Assembly: GCA_002491825.1 (NCBI GenBank)
Contig: DKWR01000027.1
Span: 5,916-11,061 of the forward strand
DNA from: Ruminococcaceae bacterium UBA7147
Lineage (GTDB): Bacteria > Bacillota > Clostridia > Oscillospirales > Acutalibacteraceae
DNA length: 5,146 nt
Reading direction: 5' to 3'
Shown here: positions 1 to 5,146 of the stretch, piece by piece
Numbering within the stretch: the stretch's first letter is position 1
Layout of the letters: each line of letters starts with the position of its first letter
Made by a program: the position numbers and the translations under genes
The notes under the pieces: generated by a model
The model's input: only the letters and a program-made list of their open reading frames with translations
What the model was told of the DNA's origin: nothing
Database searches by the model: none

Positions 1-279
1 CTTTAAGGGACGTTCAATTCCGTCAAATATATTGTCAATAATACCCGGTCCCAAAAGCACGTTCATCGGTGCTCCCGTACCCCTTACGGGGTCGCCGGGT
101 TTAAGACCTGTTGTTTCCTCGTAAACCTGAATGGTGGTAAAATCATCGGTGATACCGATAACCTCGCCGACAAGATTCTGCTCTCCGACGTGAACCATTT
201 CCATCATCTCAAAGCAGTCGGCTTGCTTTACGGTAACAACAGGACCGTTAATTCCGTATATAACATTGTTGTTTTCCAT
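1..279 (-). CDS. atpA: V/A-type ATPase catalytic subunit A, N-terminal part (cut by window edge)
   Basis: This is the start of the catalytic A subunit, the nucleotide-hydrolysing (or ATP-making) chain of the soluble V1/A1 head, where it alternates with subunit B. The 93 visible codons run from ATG at 279 to the window edge without a stop. They show the family's N-terminal beta-barrel: VIYGINGPVVTV near residues 6-17, VGEQNLVGEVIGI near 31-43, then TIQVYEETTGLKPGDPV and GTGAPMNVLLGPGIIDNIFDG (about residues 73-87), ending ERPLK where the A-specific insertion should begin. The P-loop and catalytic residues lie beyond the edge, so activity cannot be judged. The start follows the subunit E stop by 34 bases. 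Its ribosome binding site is weak (AGAGATGG, 8 bases upstream). The symbols ntpA and atpA are both used for this family. Identification is firm; completeness is unknown. Confidence 0.96.
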   Translation of the reverse strand, partial: MENNNVIYGINGPVVTVKQADCFEMMEMVHVGEQNLVGEVIGITDDFTTIQVYEETTGLKPGDPVRGTGAPMNVLLGPGIIDNIFDGIERPLK

Positions 280-313
280 TTATATTACCATCTCTTTCGG
301 TTGAAATTAACAG

Positions 314-907
314 TTAAAGCACGCTGAGTCCTGAATTTTCGATAAACCATTCTCTCTGTGCACCGAGCTTGCTGTCAAGTGTTTCGTCAGCAACAATGCT
401 TAACGCCTTGCAGTAACCCTTTAAGCCGCCGATTTTGATTGTCTTATCGGTACAAACCTCTGTTTCACCGATAAAAAGTGTTTTAAGTCTGTCGGCAAAG
501 TCCATATCCTTTTCGTTTAAGTAAAGAGTACAGCTTTCACTGCCGAAAAGAGCGGCAATATTTTTTGCACTTTCCAGAAGCTTTTCGGAATACTCGGCTG
601 TTTTGGTGTATTCAATCAGCTTTTCTTCCGCTTTCTTAAATACGCTGTCGGTCATTTCGGCTCTTTCAAGAAAGAGCTTTTTCTGTCCCTCCTGCGTAAG
701 CTTTGCAAGTCTTGAGGTTTCCTCGTTGCGCTTGGCTTCAAGCTTATCCTTGATAAGCTTTTCACTGTCGTACTTTGCCTTTTTCTCGGCTTCCTTGATT
801 TTTTCCTCTTTTAACTGCTCAACCTCGGTACGCATGGCGTTTCTCTGTTCGTCAGCGTACTTTTTTATGGCTTTAAGAAAGTTATCCGTTTTTGCGGTTT
901 TATTCAT
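314..907 (-). CDS. atpE: V/A-type ATPase subunit E (peripheral stalk)
   Basis: Subunit E is the longer chain of the peripheral stalk (stator). It pairs with the small G/H coiled-coil subunit, holds the A3B3 head still against the rotor and anchors it to subunit I. The 197-residue length is normal for the family. Residues about 10-110 are highly charged (Lys/Glu/Ala-rich) and read as one long helix forming a coiled coil. Residues about 115-197 form the compact C-terminal domain that grips the head, with the family's GG at 160-161, TLDSKL at 176-181 and REWF at 185-188. The ATG at 907 has a good ribosome binding site (AAAGAGG, 8 bases upstream). The gene lies 35 bases after subunit F and 34 before subunit A. 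The name atpE is ambiguous, because it also denotes the F-type c subunit; ntpE is the V-type alternative. The call rests on the C-terminal motifs plus position. Confidence 0.93.
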   Translation of the reverse strand: MNKTAKTDNFLKAIKKYADEQRNAMRTEVEQLKEEKIKEAEKKAKYDSEKLIKDKLEAKRNEETSRLAKLTQEGQKKLFLERAEMTDSVFKKAEEKLIEYTKTAEYSEKLLESAKNIAALFGSESCTLYLNEKDMDFADRLKTLFIGETEVCTDKTIKIGGLKGYCKALSIVADETLDSKLGAQREWFIENSGLSVL

Positions 908-942
908 ATATATAACCTCTTTAGCAAATCAATTAGTGATAA

Positions 943-1251
943 TCAGAGCTTAACTCCGATAGCGTCCTGAACGTATTTTGTAATACTGTCCTTTGTTCTT
1001 CCGTTGCCGTGACGGTCGGGAATTTCAACAATAAGCGGCTGCTTTCGGTTCAGCTTAAGCTCATATACAAGGTCGGGACAGAGAGCAACAAGATGCTCCG
1101 TCATAAGAATAACGGCAATGTCCTCTCTGTTCATTGCGTTTGTAAGCTCACGGCGTACGTCATCCTCTTCGTGAACGACAACGCCCTCAATGCCTGCAAA
1201 ACGCATACCCATTTTTGTATCAACATTATCACTTATAAGAAAAAATTTCAT
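943..1251 (-). CDS. atpF: V/A-type ATPase subunit F (central stalk)
   Basis: Subunit F is a small globular protein of the central rotor stalk. It binds subunit D inside the head and helps regulate and transmit rotation. The 102-residue length is typical. The sequence fits the family's alternating beta/alpha (Rossmann-like) fold: FFLISDNVDTKMGMRFAGIEG near residues 3-23 (family pattern: strand, Asp, then GFRLAGI), a second strand DIAVILMTEHL near 44-54, and a third strand PLIVEIPDRHG near 72-82, where the IP motif is characteristic. A C-terminal helix follows. The ATG at 1251 has AAAAGGA 9 bases upstream. The gene sits 29 bases after subunit K and 35 before subunit E. In the Enterococcus naming scheme this subunit is NtpG, so symbols vary. 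No oddities were seen apart from the hairpin just upstream. Confidence 0.92.
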   Translation of the reverse strand: MKFFLISDNVDTKMGMRFAGIEGVVVHEEDDVRRELTNAMNREDIAVILMTEHLVALCPDLVYELKLNRKQPLIVEIPDRHGNGRTKDSITKYVQDAIGVKL

Positions 1252-1267
1252 AGTATCAAATCCTTTT

Positions 1268-1291
1268 CAGGTCGGATTTATCAGCCGACTG
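1268..1291 (-). repeat. Hairpin over the subunit K stop codon, next to the F ribosome binding site
   Basis: On the transcribed strand CAGTCGG (1291-1285) can pair with CCGAC, a bulged C and TG (1275-1268) across a 9-base loop, giving a stem of five plus two pairs. The TGA stop of K (1283-1281) sits in the loop. AAAAGGA, the ribosome binding site of subunit F, follows directly at 1267-1261. There is no T-run after the stem, so it is not a rho-independent terminator. It could protect the K message or limit F translation, but this is inference; a stem this short can occur by chance. Confidence 0.45.
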
Positions 1292-1709
1292 AGGAGATAA
1301 TCATAATTGAAATAAGCATACCGTAGAGTGCAATACCTTCGCCGAGAGCAACGAAGATGATAGCCTTACCGAATGCCTTGGGGTCTTCGCTTGTTGCGCC
1401 GATTGCGGCTGGAGCTGCGTTACCAACGGCAATACCGCCGCCGATGCAGGAAAGACCTGTTGCAACTGCTGCGCCGATGTAAGCCATACCGCTTGCAGCA
1501 GCCGAAGCAGAAGCGGCGTCCTCTGTAGCTGCGCCTGCAACCAAGGGACAAACAAAACAAATTGCAAATACTGCGGCAAAAGAAGCAAGCTGCATTAAAA
1601 CAGTTTTCTTTCTGCTTTTACCTTTTTCAAAAGCCTTTACGGAAATGATTACAGAAACAATAAGAAATACAACAGGAAGTGCGAGCATTAATGAATTGAA
1701 AAGTAACAT
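1281..1709 (-). CDS. ntpK: V/A-type ATPase proteolipid subunit K (rotor ring c subunit)
   Basis: This is the membrane rotor subunit. Many copies form the ring that carries ions past subunit I. With the ATG at 1709 it has 142 residues and four predicted membrane helices: about 1-24, 37-61, 75-105 and 116-140. Charged loops at 25-36 (KAFEKGKSRKKT) and 106-115 (TSEDPKAFGK) should both face the cytoplasm. The second hairpin is the classical c-subunit unit, with glycine-rich GGGIAVG and the ion-carrying Glu124 in ALGEGIALYG. The first hairpin has no acidic residue and is not an obvious copy of the second; an Ala/Ser-rich acidic linker (62-73) joins them. A TTG at 1724 would add five residues (MEEFT), but that codon lies in the GGAGGA ribosome binding site, so ATG is preferred. 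The gap to subunit I is 19 bases, the shortest in the operon. The residue after Glu124 is Gly, and the usual Na+ ligand Gln is Val95, which argues for H+. Confidence 0.93.
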   Translation of the reverse strand: MLLFNSLMLALPVVFLIVSVIISVKAFEKGKSRKKTVLMQLASFAAVFAICFVCPLVAGAATEDAASASAAASGMAYIGAAVATGLSCIGGGIAVGNAAPAAIGATSEDPKAFGKAIIFVALGEGIALYGMLISIMIISSVG

Positions 1710-1716
1710 AGTAAAT

Positions 1717-1722
1717 TCCTCC
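1717..1722 (-). promoter_or_regulatory. Ribosome binding site of subunit K, decides its start
   Basis: GGAGGA on the minus strand stands 7 bases before the ATG at 1709. It is among the best Shine-Dalgarno matches in the window and lies wholly in the 19-base gap after subunit I. It overlaps the upstream in-frame TTG (1722-1724), which rules that codon out as the main start. A strong site fits a subunit needed in many copies per enzyme. Confidence 0.85.
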
Positions 1723-1728
1723 AAAAAA

Positions 1729-3663
1729 TTATTCTGTTATTAATTTAACAGGCTCGTAAGGTCTGCCTTCGCCCGAGTAGAAACGGCTGAACATTTCGTA
1801 GTATTCAAGACGAAGCACCTGAATTGCAACAAGCAAAGCCTCAAGAACCATAACAAGTGCGTTTCCGAAAACGACAATCGGCCAGTAGCCGACTCCGCCG
1901 ACGGTTTCTGCAAGCACAAACACAACCATCATCATACCTGCGTGAACAAGAACGAATGCGCCTACACGCAGGAAGCTCATTGTGTTTGTGACATAGCTTA
2001 AAATAACCTCAATGGACTCAAAAAGATTTTCAACGATATATCCGCCCCAGCTTTCGGGCTTCCAGTCCTGCTCGCCGTTTACGAGATTTGTAAGCGGTTC
2101 GCCGAAGAAGATAAGGATAAACGGAAGAACAATCAGACACAGTACATAGGGGAGAGTGAGAATGTTAAGTCCGAGGAACAGCTGTCCTACAAGTCCGAAT
2201 ACAACCGAGCCGTAGAAAATAATTCCTGCTACTCCGCTTGTACTGAACAGCGCTCGTCCGTAATTTTTCTGTCTGATTGAGGTGTAAACATTAAGAATCA
2301 TTGCTATTATCAACAGCAGAACGCCTATGCCGATAGCCGACATAATTATTGTGTTGGTGTTCTGCGACGCCATAACCTCAAACGGCTTTTCTTCAAGTCC
2401 GAAAAGCGCCTTGTACATCGGGTCAAGCAGATGCTCAAAGCCGAAAACGCTTCCGAAGAAAGTACCGAACACAGCCGATGAAATTCCGCAGGGGAACAGG
2501 ATTTTGCCGATTTTCATTTTCTTAAGCTTCCACATAAGAAGTCCTGCGATTGACAGGCAGATTCCCTGTCCCAAGTCGGCAAACATAATTCCGAAAATTA
2601 TGATATAGGTTATTGCAATAAACAGCGACGGGTCAATTTCGTTGTATTTCGGAACGCCGTACATTTCTGTGTAGAACTCAAACGGCTTTGCAAGGAAGCA
2701 GTTTTTGAGTTTTACCGGCGGAGATTTTTCAATTTCCTTTTTAGCGTCCGAAAGCTCAACGCTTACACTGCTGATTTTTTTCAGCCTGCGCTTAAGCGGC
2801 TTTGCAAATTCCGTAGGAACCCAGCCGACAATGATAAAGCTTCTGTTGTATTGCAGTGCCTTTGTGCGTATTTTTGCGTAAAGATAGAGTTCTTCAAGCT
2901 TTGAAAGATACCTTGTTATACGTTCGGCATGCATATCAAGATAGCTGTCAAGTCTTTTTTGTGCATCTGCAAGCTTTGCCTCAAGCTTTGGAACAAGCTC
3001 CTGAAGCTTCTGAAGATGCACTCTCGGAGTATCGTTTACGCCTAAAACATCGCATTTTTCAAAGTACAGTCCCGAAAAAATCCTGTCGATTTCACCGCAA
3101 TTATTAACCGGAGCAAAATAAACGCCCCAGTAATGCGATTTATCTTCAGTGCATATTGTAAAATCAACATAGGGATTGTCCTTGTAGGCAGAAAGCTTTT
3201 CGTAGCTTTCCTTCGGAAGTCTGCCGAAACGGGTTTTAAGGTATTTCAGCGTCAGAAGCTTTTCGGTTTCAACACCCAGTCCGACAAAATGCTTTGTGTC
3301 GTTAAGGCTTTCCTTTGCTTCAATAAGCTGTTCGTTAATAAACTCCCTGTCGTCTACGAGAGCATCAATTTCTTTTGCAGTGTTATTAGCAAAAATTTCC
3401 ATTTCCTTAAAGCTCGGGTTAAAGTCGCTTACGTCAATCAGCGGAAATTTACGCTTTGTAAGTCCTATTGAAGCTTTAAGGTTGGTGAGGGGTTCAGCGT
3501 AGATGTTTTTTGTCTGAAGGTGTGTAAAATTCTTTGTGTCACTGTAAAAAGCAGGAACATCGTCGGGATGAAACACACCCGATTCACCAAGAACCGAAAT
3601 AACGTCGTCAATGTCGTCAACAACGCCGATGACGTTTACGGCCTGCATGGTTGATACAGCCAA
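1729..3663 (-). CDS. ntpI: V/A-type ATPase subunit I (membrane stator, a subunit)
   Basis: Subunit I is the static membrane subunit that provides the two ion half-channels beside the K ring and is the foot of the peripheral stalks. At 644 residues it has normal length. Residues 1 to about 335 are the soluble N-terminal arm with helical hairpins (about 93-120 and 212-275) and the GWVP motif at 280-283. The membrane half starts at the family signature YGVPKYNEIDPSLF (335-348) and holds about seven to eight helices. SYVTNTMSFLRVGAF (556-570) contains Arg566, the expected essential arginine facing Glu of the ring. EALLVAIQVLRLEYYE (608-623) carries Glu608 and Arg618, matching the conserved last-helix Glu and Arg. 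The FYSGEGRPYEP tail is also typical. The start is TTG at 3663, supported by GAGGTGAT 5 bases upstream; the ATG at 3648 is too far from it. The gene is 33 bases after subunit C. Confidence 0.96.
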   Translation of the reverse strand: MAVSTMQAVNVIGVVDDIDDVISVLGESGVFHPDDVPAFYSDTKNFTHLQTKNIYAEPLTNLKASIGLTKRKFPLIDVSDFNPSFKEMEIFANNTAKEIDALVDDREFINEQLIEAKESLNDTKHFVGLGVETEKLLTLKYLKTRFGRLPKESYEKLSAYKDNPYVDFTICTEDKSHYWGVYFAPVNNCGEIDRIFSGLYFEKCDVLGVNDTPRVHLQKLQELVPKLEAKLADAQKRLDSYLDMHAERITRYLSKLEELYLYAKIRTKALQYNRSFIIVGWVPTEFAKPLKRRLKKISSVSVELSDAKKEIEKSPPVKLKNCFLAKPFEFYTEMYGVPKYNEIDPSLFIAITYIIIFGIMFADLGQGICLSIAGLLMWKLKKMKIGKILFPCGISSAVFGTFFGSVFGFEHLLDPMYKALFGLEEKPFEVMASQNTNTIIMSAIGIGVLLLIIAMILNVYTSIRQKNYGRALFSTSGVAGIIFYGSVVFGLVGQLFLGLNILTLPYVLCLIVLPFILIFFGEPLTNLVNGEQDWKPESWGGYIVENLFESIEVILSYVTNTMSFLRVGAFVLVHAGMMMVVFVLAETVGGVGYWPIVVFGNALVMVLEALLVAIQVLRLEYYEMFSRFYSGEGRPYEPVKLITE

Positions 3664-3668
3664 GTAAA

Positions 3669-3676
3669 ATCACCTC
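3669..3676 (-). promoter_or_regulatory. Ribosome binding site of subunit I, supports a TTG start
   Basis: GAGGTGAT on the minus strand is a full match to the 16S rRNA tail complement and lies 5 bases before the TTG at 3663. The next in-frame ATG (3648) is 20 bases from the site, too far for normal initiation. A weak 4-base inverted repeat, CTCT (3686-3683) and AGAG (3677-3674), partly overlaps the site. Confidence 0.8.
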
Positions 3677-3696
3677 TTTATGAGAGTCAAGCTTAA

Positions 3697-4731
3697 TCAG
3701 TAGATAAGCAATGACTGTATTAGTTTAGTATCAAGTTTATATCTTACTCCCTCAATCAGGCTGACAACGTTCATCAGCTCAATTTCGGAAATAAACATAT
3801 AAGACAGCATAACTACAGACGGGTTGTTGGAAAAATGCATATTCTTTCTTGCCAGTCTGTACTTAACTCTCGGACTGATGTCGCTCGCATAAACGTAGCC
3901 GATTTTGTCAATCAGCTTGCCGTTGTGCGTTGACTGCATAATCGAAAAGACCTCAGCCGAGGACTCCGCCCTGCACATCATATCAATCGCCTTCGGACTG
4001 ATGTCCGAGTATTTGAGAAGAATATTTGATTTGATAGCGTCGGGGGAGAGATTGTAATACTTTTTAAGTCTTAAAATCCTTGAAAAAATATTATAATCGT
4101 TTATGGTAAGGAAAAACGAGGTAAGCTCCTGTCTTTCTCTGCCTTTTGTGTTTTTCTTGATTATGTTAAGCAGATTTGCAAAAACAAAATCATAAAGCTT
4201 GTTTTCTATTTCGGAAATATGAAGTCGTCCTTTTTCGTCAGGAGAACAGCTCTTGAGTATTTCATAAAACGGAGAGTCTGAAAGCACTTTTAAAAATTCT
4301 TCATAGTTCTTTGCGTTTGCAAGCCTGTCAATATCAATTTCCGTGTGCTTTGAAAAGTATGCGGGGAACTGATAGATAAATTTTTCGGTTGAATTGGAAT
4401 TAAGCAGAATTAAGAATCTTATAATCTGCTCAACCTCAATTGTTTCGATAACATATTGAGAAAATCCCGAGCTTACGCTTGAATCGTACCTGCAAAGCGA
4501 ATCAAATTCGTAAAAAAGATTTTGCCTTAACATTGCTTCAAGCCGTCCTCTGTGGACATCTCTTTCGTTAATGTCACGAAGCGCCGCCGAATAGTGTGTA
4601 TATGATTTTAAATATGACATAACCTCTGCTACGTTCTGGCAGGCAAGCAAACCGGTGTAGTCCTTTTCGGTAAGTCGTTTGCCGAATTTTGCCCTTGCCT
4701 TTGTCAGAACGGCGAAAGAAGTGTTTGACAT
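3697..4731 (-). CDS. ntpC: V/A-type ATPase subunit C (AC39/d type, rotor socket)
   Basis: This soluble, mostly helical protein is the funnel-shaped socket between the central stalk (D/F) and the K ring, homologous to eukaryotic subunit d (AC39). From ATG at 4731 it has 344 residues, normal for the family. It opens with SFAVLTKARAKFGKRL, like the NYGYVNARVRAMKSRLL-type start of relatives, and ends with the region NPSVVMLSYMFISEIELMN (303-321) followed by VVSLIEGVRYKL, matching the conserved C-terminal repeat with its Glu and Asn. The middle is divergent and rich in Ser, Tyr and Asn, as is usual for this subunit. A GTG at 4740 would add three residues, but it lies only 3 bases from the GGGAGG ribosome binding site; the ATG, 12 bases away, is more likely. 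The gene follows G/H by 36 bases and precedes I by 33. In Thermus and Enterococcus it usually follows E instead. The F-type ATPase epsilon gene is also called atpC. Confidence 0.9.
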   Translation of the reverse strand: MSNTSFAVLTKARAKFGKRLTEKDYTGLLACQNVAEVMSYLKSYTHYSAALRDINERDVHRGRLEAMLRQNLFYEFDSLCRYDSSVSSGFSQYVIETIEVEQIIRFLILLNSNSTEKFIYQFPAYFSKHTEIDIDRLANAKNYEEFLKVLSDSPFYEILKSCSPDEKGRLHISEIENKLYDFVFANLLNIIKKNTKGRERQELTSFFLTINDYNIFSRILRLKKYYNLSPDAIKSNILLKYSDISPKAIDMMCRAESSAEVFSIMQSTHNGKLIDKIGYVYASDISPRVKYRLARKNMHFSNNPSVVMLSYMFISEIELMNVVSLIEGVRYKLDTKLIQSLLIY

Positions 4732-4743
4732 AATCTGCACACA

Positions 4744-4749
4744 CCTCCC
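4744..4749 (-). promoter_or_regulatory. Ribosome binding site of subunit C, decides its start
   Basis: GGGAGG on the minus strand is only 3 bases from the in-frame GTG at 4740 and 12 bases from the ATG at 4731. Three bases is too close for initiation; twelve is longish but workable, so the ATG is preferred. The difference is only three residues. Confidence 0.7.
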
Positions 4750-4767
4750 GATAAAAATTGTTTTTGA

Positions 4768-5076
4768 TTATTCAAGCGTGCGGCTTACTATTGCGTCAAC
4801 CCACTTGTCGCAGTTTTGCTCGTAGTCTGACTGCAGCTTGATATGAGCCGATTTCTGTTTGTTCTGAATTTCCTCCCAGAGCTTTTCGGCTTTCTTTTCC
4901 TCCAAAGAATCGTTGCGCTTAACGGTTTCGAGGGCGTCATTCATATAGCTGTCGTAGATTTTCTTCGTTTCCTCATCAATCTTTTTTGACAGATCTTCCT
5001 TTTCTTTAAGGGCGTTTTCCTCCATTGCCTTTGCTTCGTTGTCAGCGTCAACAATCTTTTTAATCATATTTTCCAA
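4768..5076 (-). CDS. V/A-type ATPase G/H-like coiled-coil subunit (peripheral stalk)
   Basis: This 102-residue, charged protein is the first gene of the operon here. It is probably the short chain of the peripheral stalk (called G in Thermus, H in archaea, NtpF in Enterococcus), which pairs with subunit E. Residues about 1-85 form one continuous helix-type stretch rich in Glu, Lys, Ala and Asp with no proline (for example DADNEAKAMEENALKEKED), consistent with a coiled coil; the tail DKWVDAIVSRTLE is a short amphipathic end like that of family members. The family is too low in complexity for a firm call by sequence alone, so position at the head of an ATPase operon is the main support. The start is TTG at 5076, with GGAGG 9 bases upstream; the ATG at 5067 is 18 bases from that site and less likely. 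Its stop is 36 bases before the subunit C start. Confidence 0.82.
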   Translation of the reverse strand: MENMIKKIVDADNEAKAMEENALKEKEDLSKKIDEETKKIYDSYMNDALETVKRNDSLEEKKAEKLWEEIQNKQKSAHIKLQSDYEQNCDKWVDAIVSRTLE

Positions 5077-5085
5077 ACAGTAACA

Positions 5086-5090
5086 CCTCC
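5086..5090 (-). promoter_or_regulatory. Ribosome binding site of the G/H subunit, supports a TTG start
   Basis: GGAGG (continuing as GGAGGTG) on the minus strand stands 9 bases before the TTG at 5076. The in-frame ATG at 5067 is 18 bases away. The operon's first gene therefore probably begins with TTG. Confidence 0.78.
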
Positions 5091-5103
5091 GGAAAAATAA
5101 ATT

Positions 5104-5114
5104 GTGATTATCAC
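5104..5114. repeat. Short palindrome GTGATTATCAC upstream of the operon
   Basis: GTGAT and ATCAC flank a single central T, 27 bases before the TTG start of the first gene. On the minus strand its centre reads GATAAT, which resembles a -10 element, so the palindrome and a possible promoter overlap. The arms are only 5 bases long and chance is a fair explanation. Confidence 0.4.
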
Positions 5115-5135
5115 TTTTAGCGAGCTAAACTATAA
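5107..5135 (-). promoter_or_regulatory. Candidate promoter of the ATPase operon (weak)
   Basis: On the minus strand GATAAT (5112-5107) matches the -10 consensus at five of six bases. A -35 position 17 bases upstream reads TTATAG (5135-5130), a poor match to TTGACA. Transcription would start near 5100, giving a leader of about 25 bases with the ribosome binding site. The TTTAGC-GA-GCTAAA palindrome would lie in the spacer, a classic place for a repressor. An alternative -10 (TATAGT, 5133-5128) would need a -35 beyond the window. The operon could also be read from a promoter further upstream. Confidence 0.3.
5116..5129. repeat. Perfect inverted repeat TTTAGC-GA-GCTAAA upstream of the operon
   Basis: TTTAGC and GCTAAA face each other across two bases, a 14-base palindrome apart from its centre. 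The CTAAA half also pairs with a third half-site, TTTAG at 5136-5140, across CTATAA, so three alternating half-sites lie within 25 bases. This looks like an operator for a dimeric regulator, lying 40-50 bases before the first start codon. I do not recognise the motif as that of a known regulator. Confidence 0.5.
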
Positions 5136-5146
5136 TTTAGTGTGGA

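Noticed and set aside
603..953. Plus-strand open frame of 116 codons opposite subunit E
   Set aside because: It is the mirror of the Lys/Glu-rich helix of E, giving a Ser/Phe/Leu-rich product with no family resemblance, no credible ribosome binding site, and it crosses the E-F junction.
1268..1291. Rho-independent terminator after subunit K
   Set aside because: The stem is short and bulged, and is followed by AAAAGGA rather than a run of T; F, E and A continue in the same direction with good ribosome binding sites.
1009..1326. Plus-strand open frame of 105 codons opposite subunits F and K
   Set aside because: It spans two well-supported genes on the other strand and the gap between them, and its product shows no recognisable domain.
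1301..1588. Second minus-strand frame of 95 codons inside subunit K
   Set aside because: It lies wholly within K in another frame, and its Leu/Gln-rich product arises from the Ala/Gly-rich codons of K.
3133..3502. Overlapping plus-strand open frames opposite the N-terminal arm of subunit I
   Set aside because: Two different frames are open over the same stretch, which is typical of shadows of a helical coding region; neither has a start context or domain.
5102..5116. Possible Rex, CRP or FNR site (TTGTGATTATCACTT)
   Set aside because: The half-sites are too close: TGTGA and TCAC are 3 bases apart, where CRP needs 6, and Rex and FNR patterns also do not fit.
5116..5129. CIRCE heat-shock element, because of the TTAGC and GCTAA arms
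   Set aside because: CIRCE needs 9-base arms (TTAGCACTC) separated by 9 bases; only the outer five bases match and the spacing is wrong.
1..5146. A previously undescribed system, mobile element or CRISPR array
   Set aside because: Every long frame with support belongs to a known V/A-type ATPase; there are no direct repeats, transposase genes, tRNA-like stretches or spacer arrays visible.

Overview
The window holds most of a V/A-type (vacuolar/archaeal-type) rotary ATPase operon, read entirely from the minus strand. Moderate GC, strong GGAGG-like ribosome binding sites, TTG starts and the clostridial look of the proteolipid subunit suggest an anaerobic Firmicute of the class Clostridia, possibly a gut Ruminococcus/Oscillospiraceae-like bacterium. 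The class-level call is fairly safe; anything finer is a guess.

In transcription order, from right to left, the window contains: a 70-base leader with several short palindromes and a possible promoter (5077-5146); a small coiled-coil stalk subunit of the G/H type (4768-5076); the AC39-type subunit C/d (3697-4731); the large membrane subunit I/a (1729-3663); the proteolipid rotor subunit K/c (1281-1709); subunit F (943-1251); subunit E (314-907); and the first 93 codons of catalytic subunit A (1-279), cut by the window edge. Subunits B and D would be expected beyond the left edge. Gaps between genes are only 19-36 bases, each with a ribosome binding site for the next gene, so this is almost certainly one polycistronic transcript. 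No stretch over 300 bases lacks a gene, and the plus strand holds no credible gene.

Together the products form one machine. A (with B, not seen) hydrolyses or makes ATP. F (with D, not seen) and C form the central stalk and its socket on the rotor ring. K is the ring that carries ions. I supplies the ion half-channels and the essential arginine. E and G/H form the peripheral stalks. Whether the enzyme works as a pump or a synthase cannot be read from the sequence. The K subunit keeps the ion-carrying glutamate but lacks the usual Na+-coordinating side chains, which points to protons.

This is a known molecular machine, not a new system. The points worth a second look are the K subunit (non-standard N-terminal hairpin, Na+ ligands replaced), the gene order G-C-I-K-F-E-A, a hairpin over the K stop codon next to the F ribosome binding site, the palindromes in the leader, and the choice of start codons.
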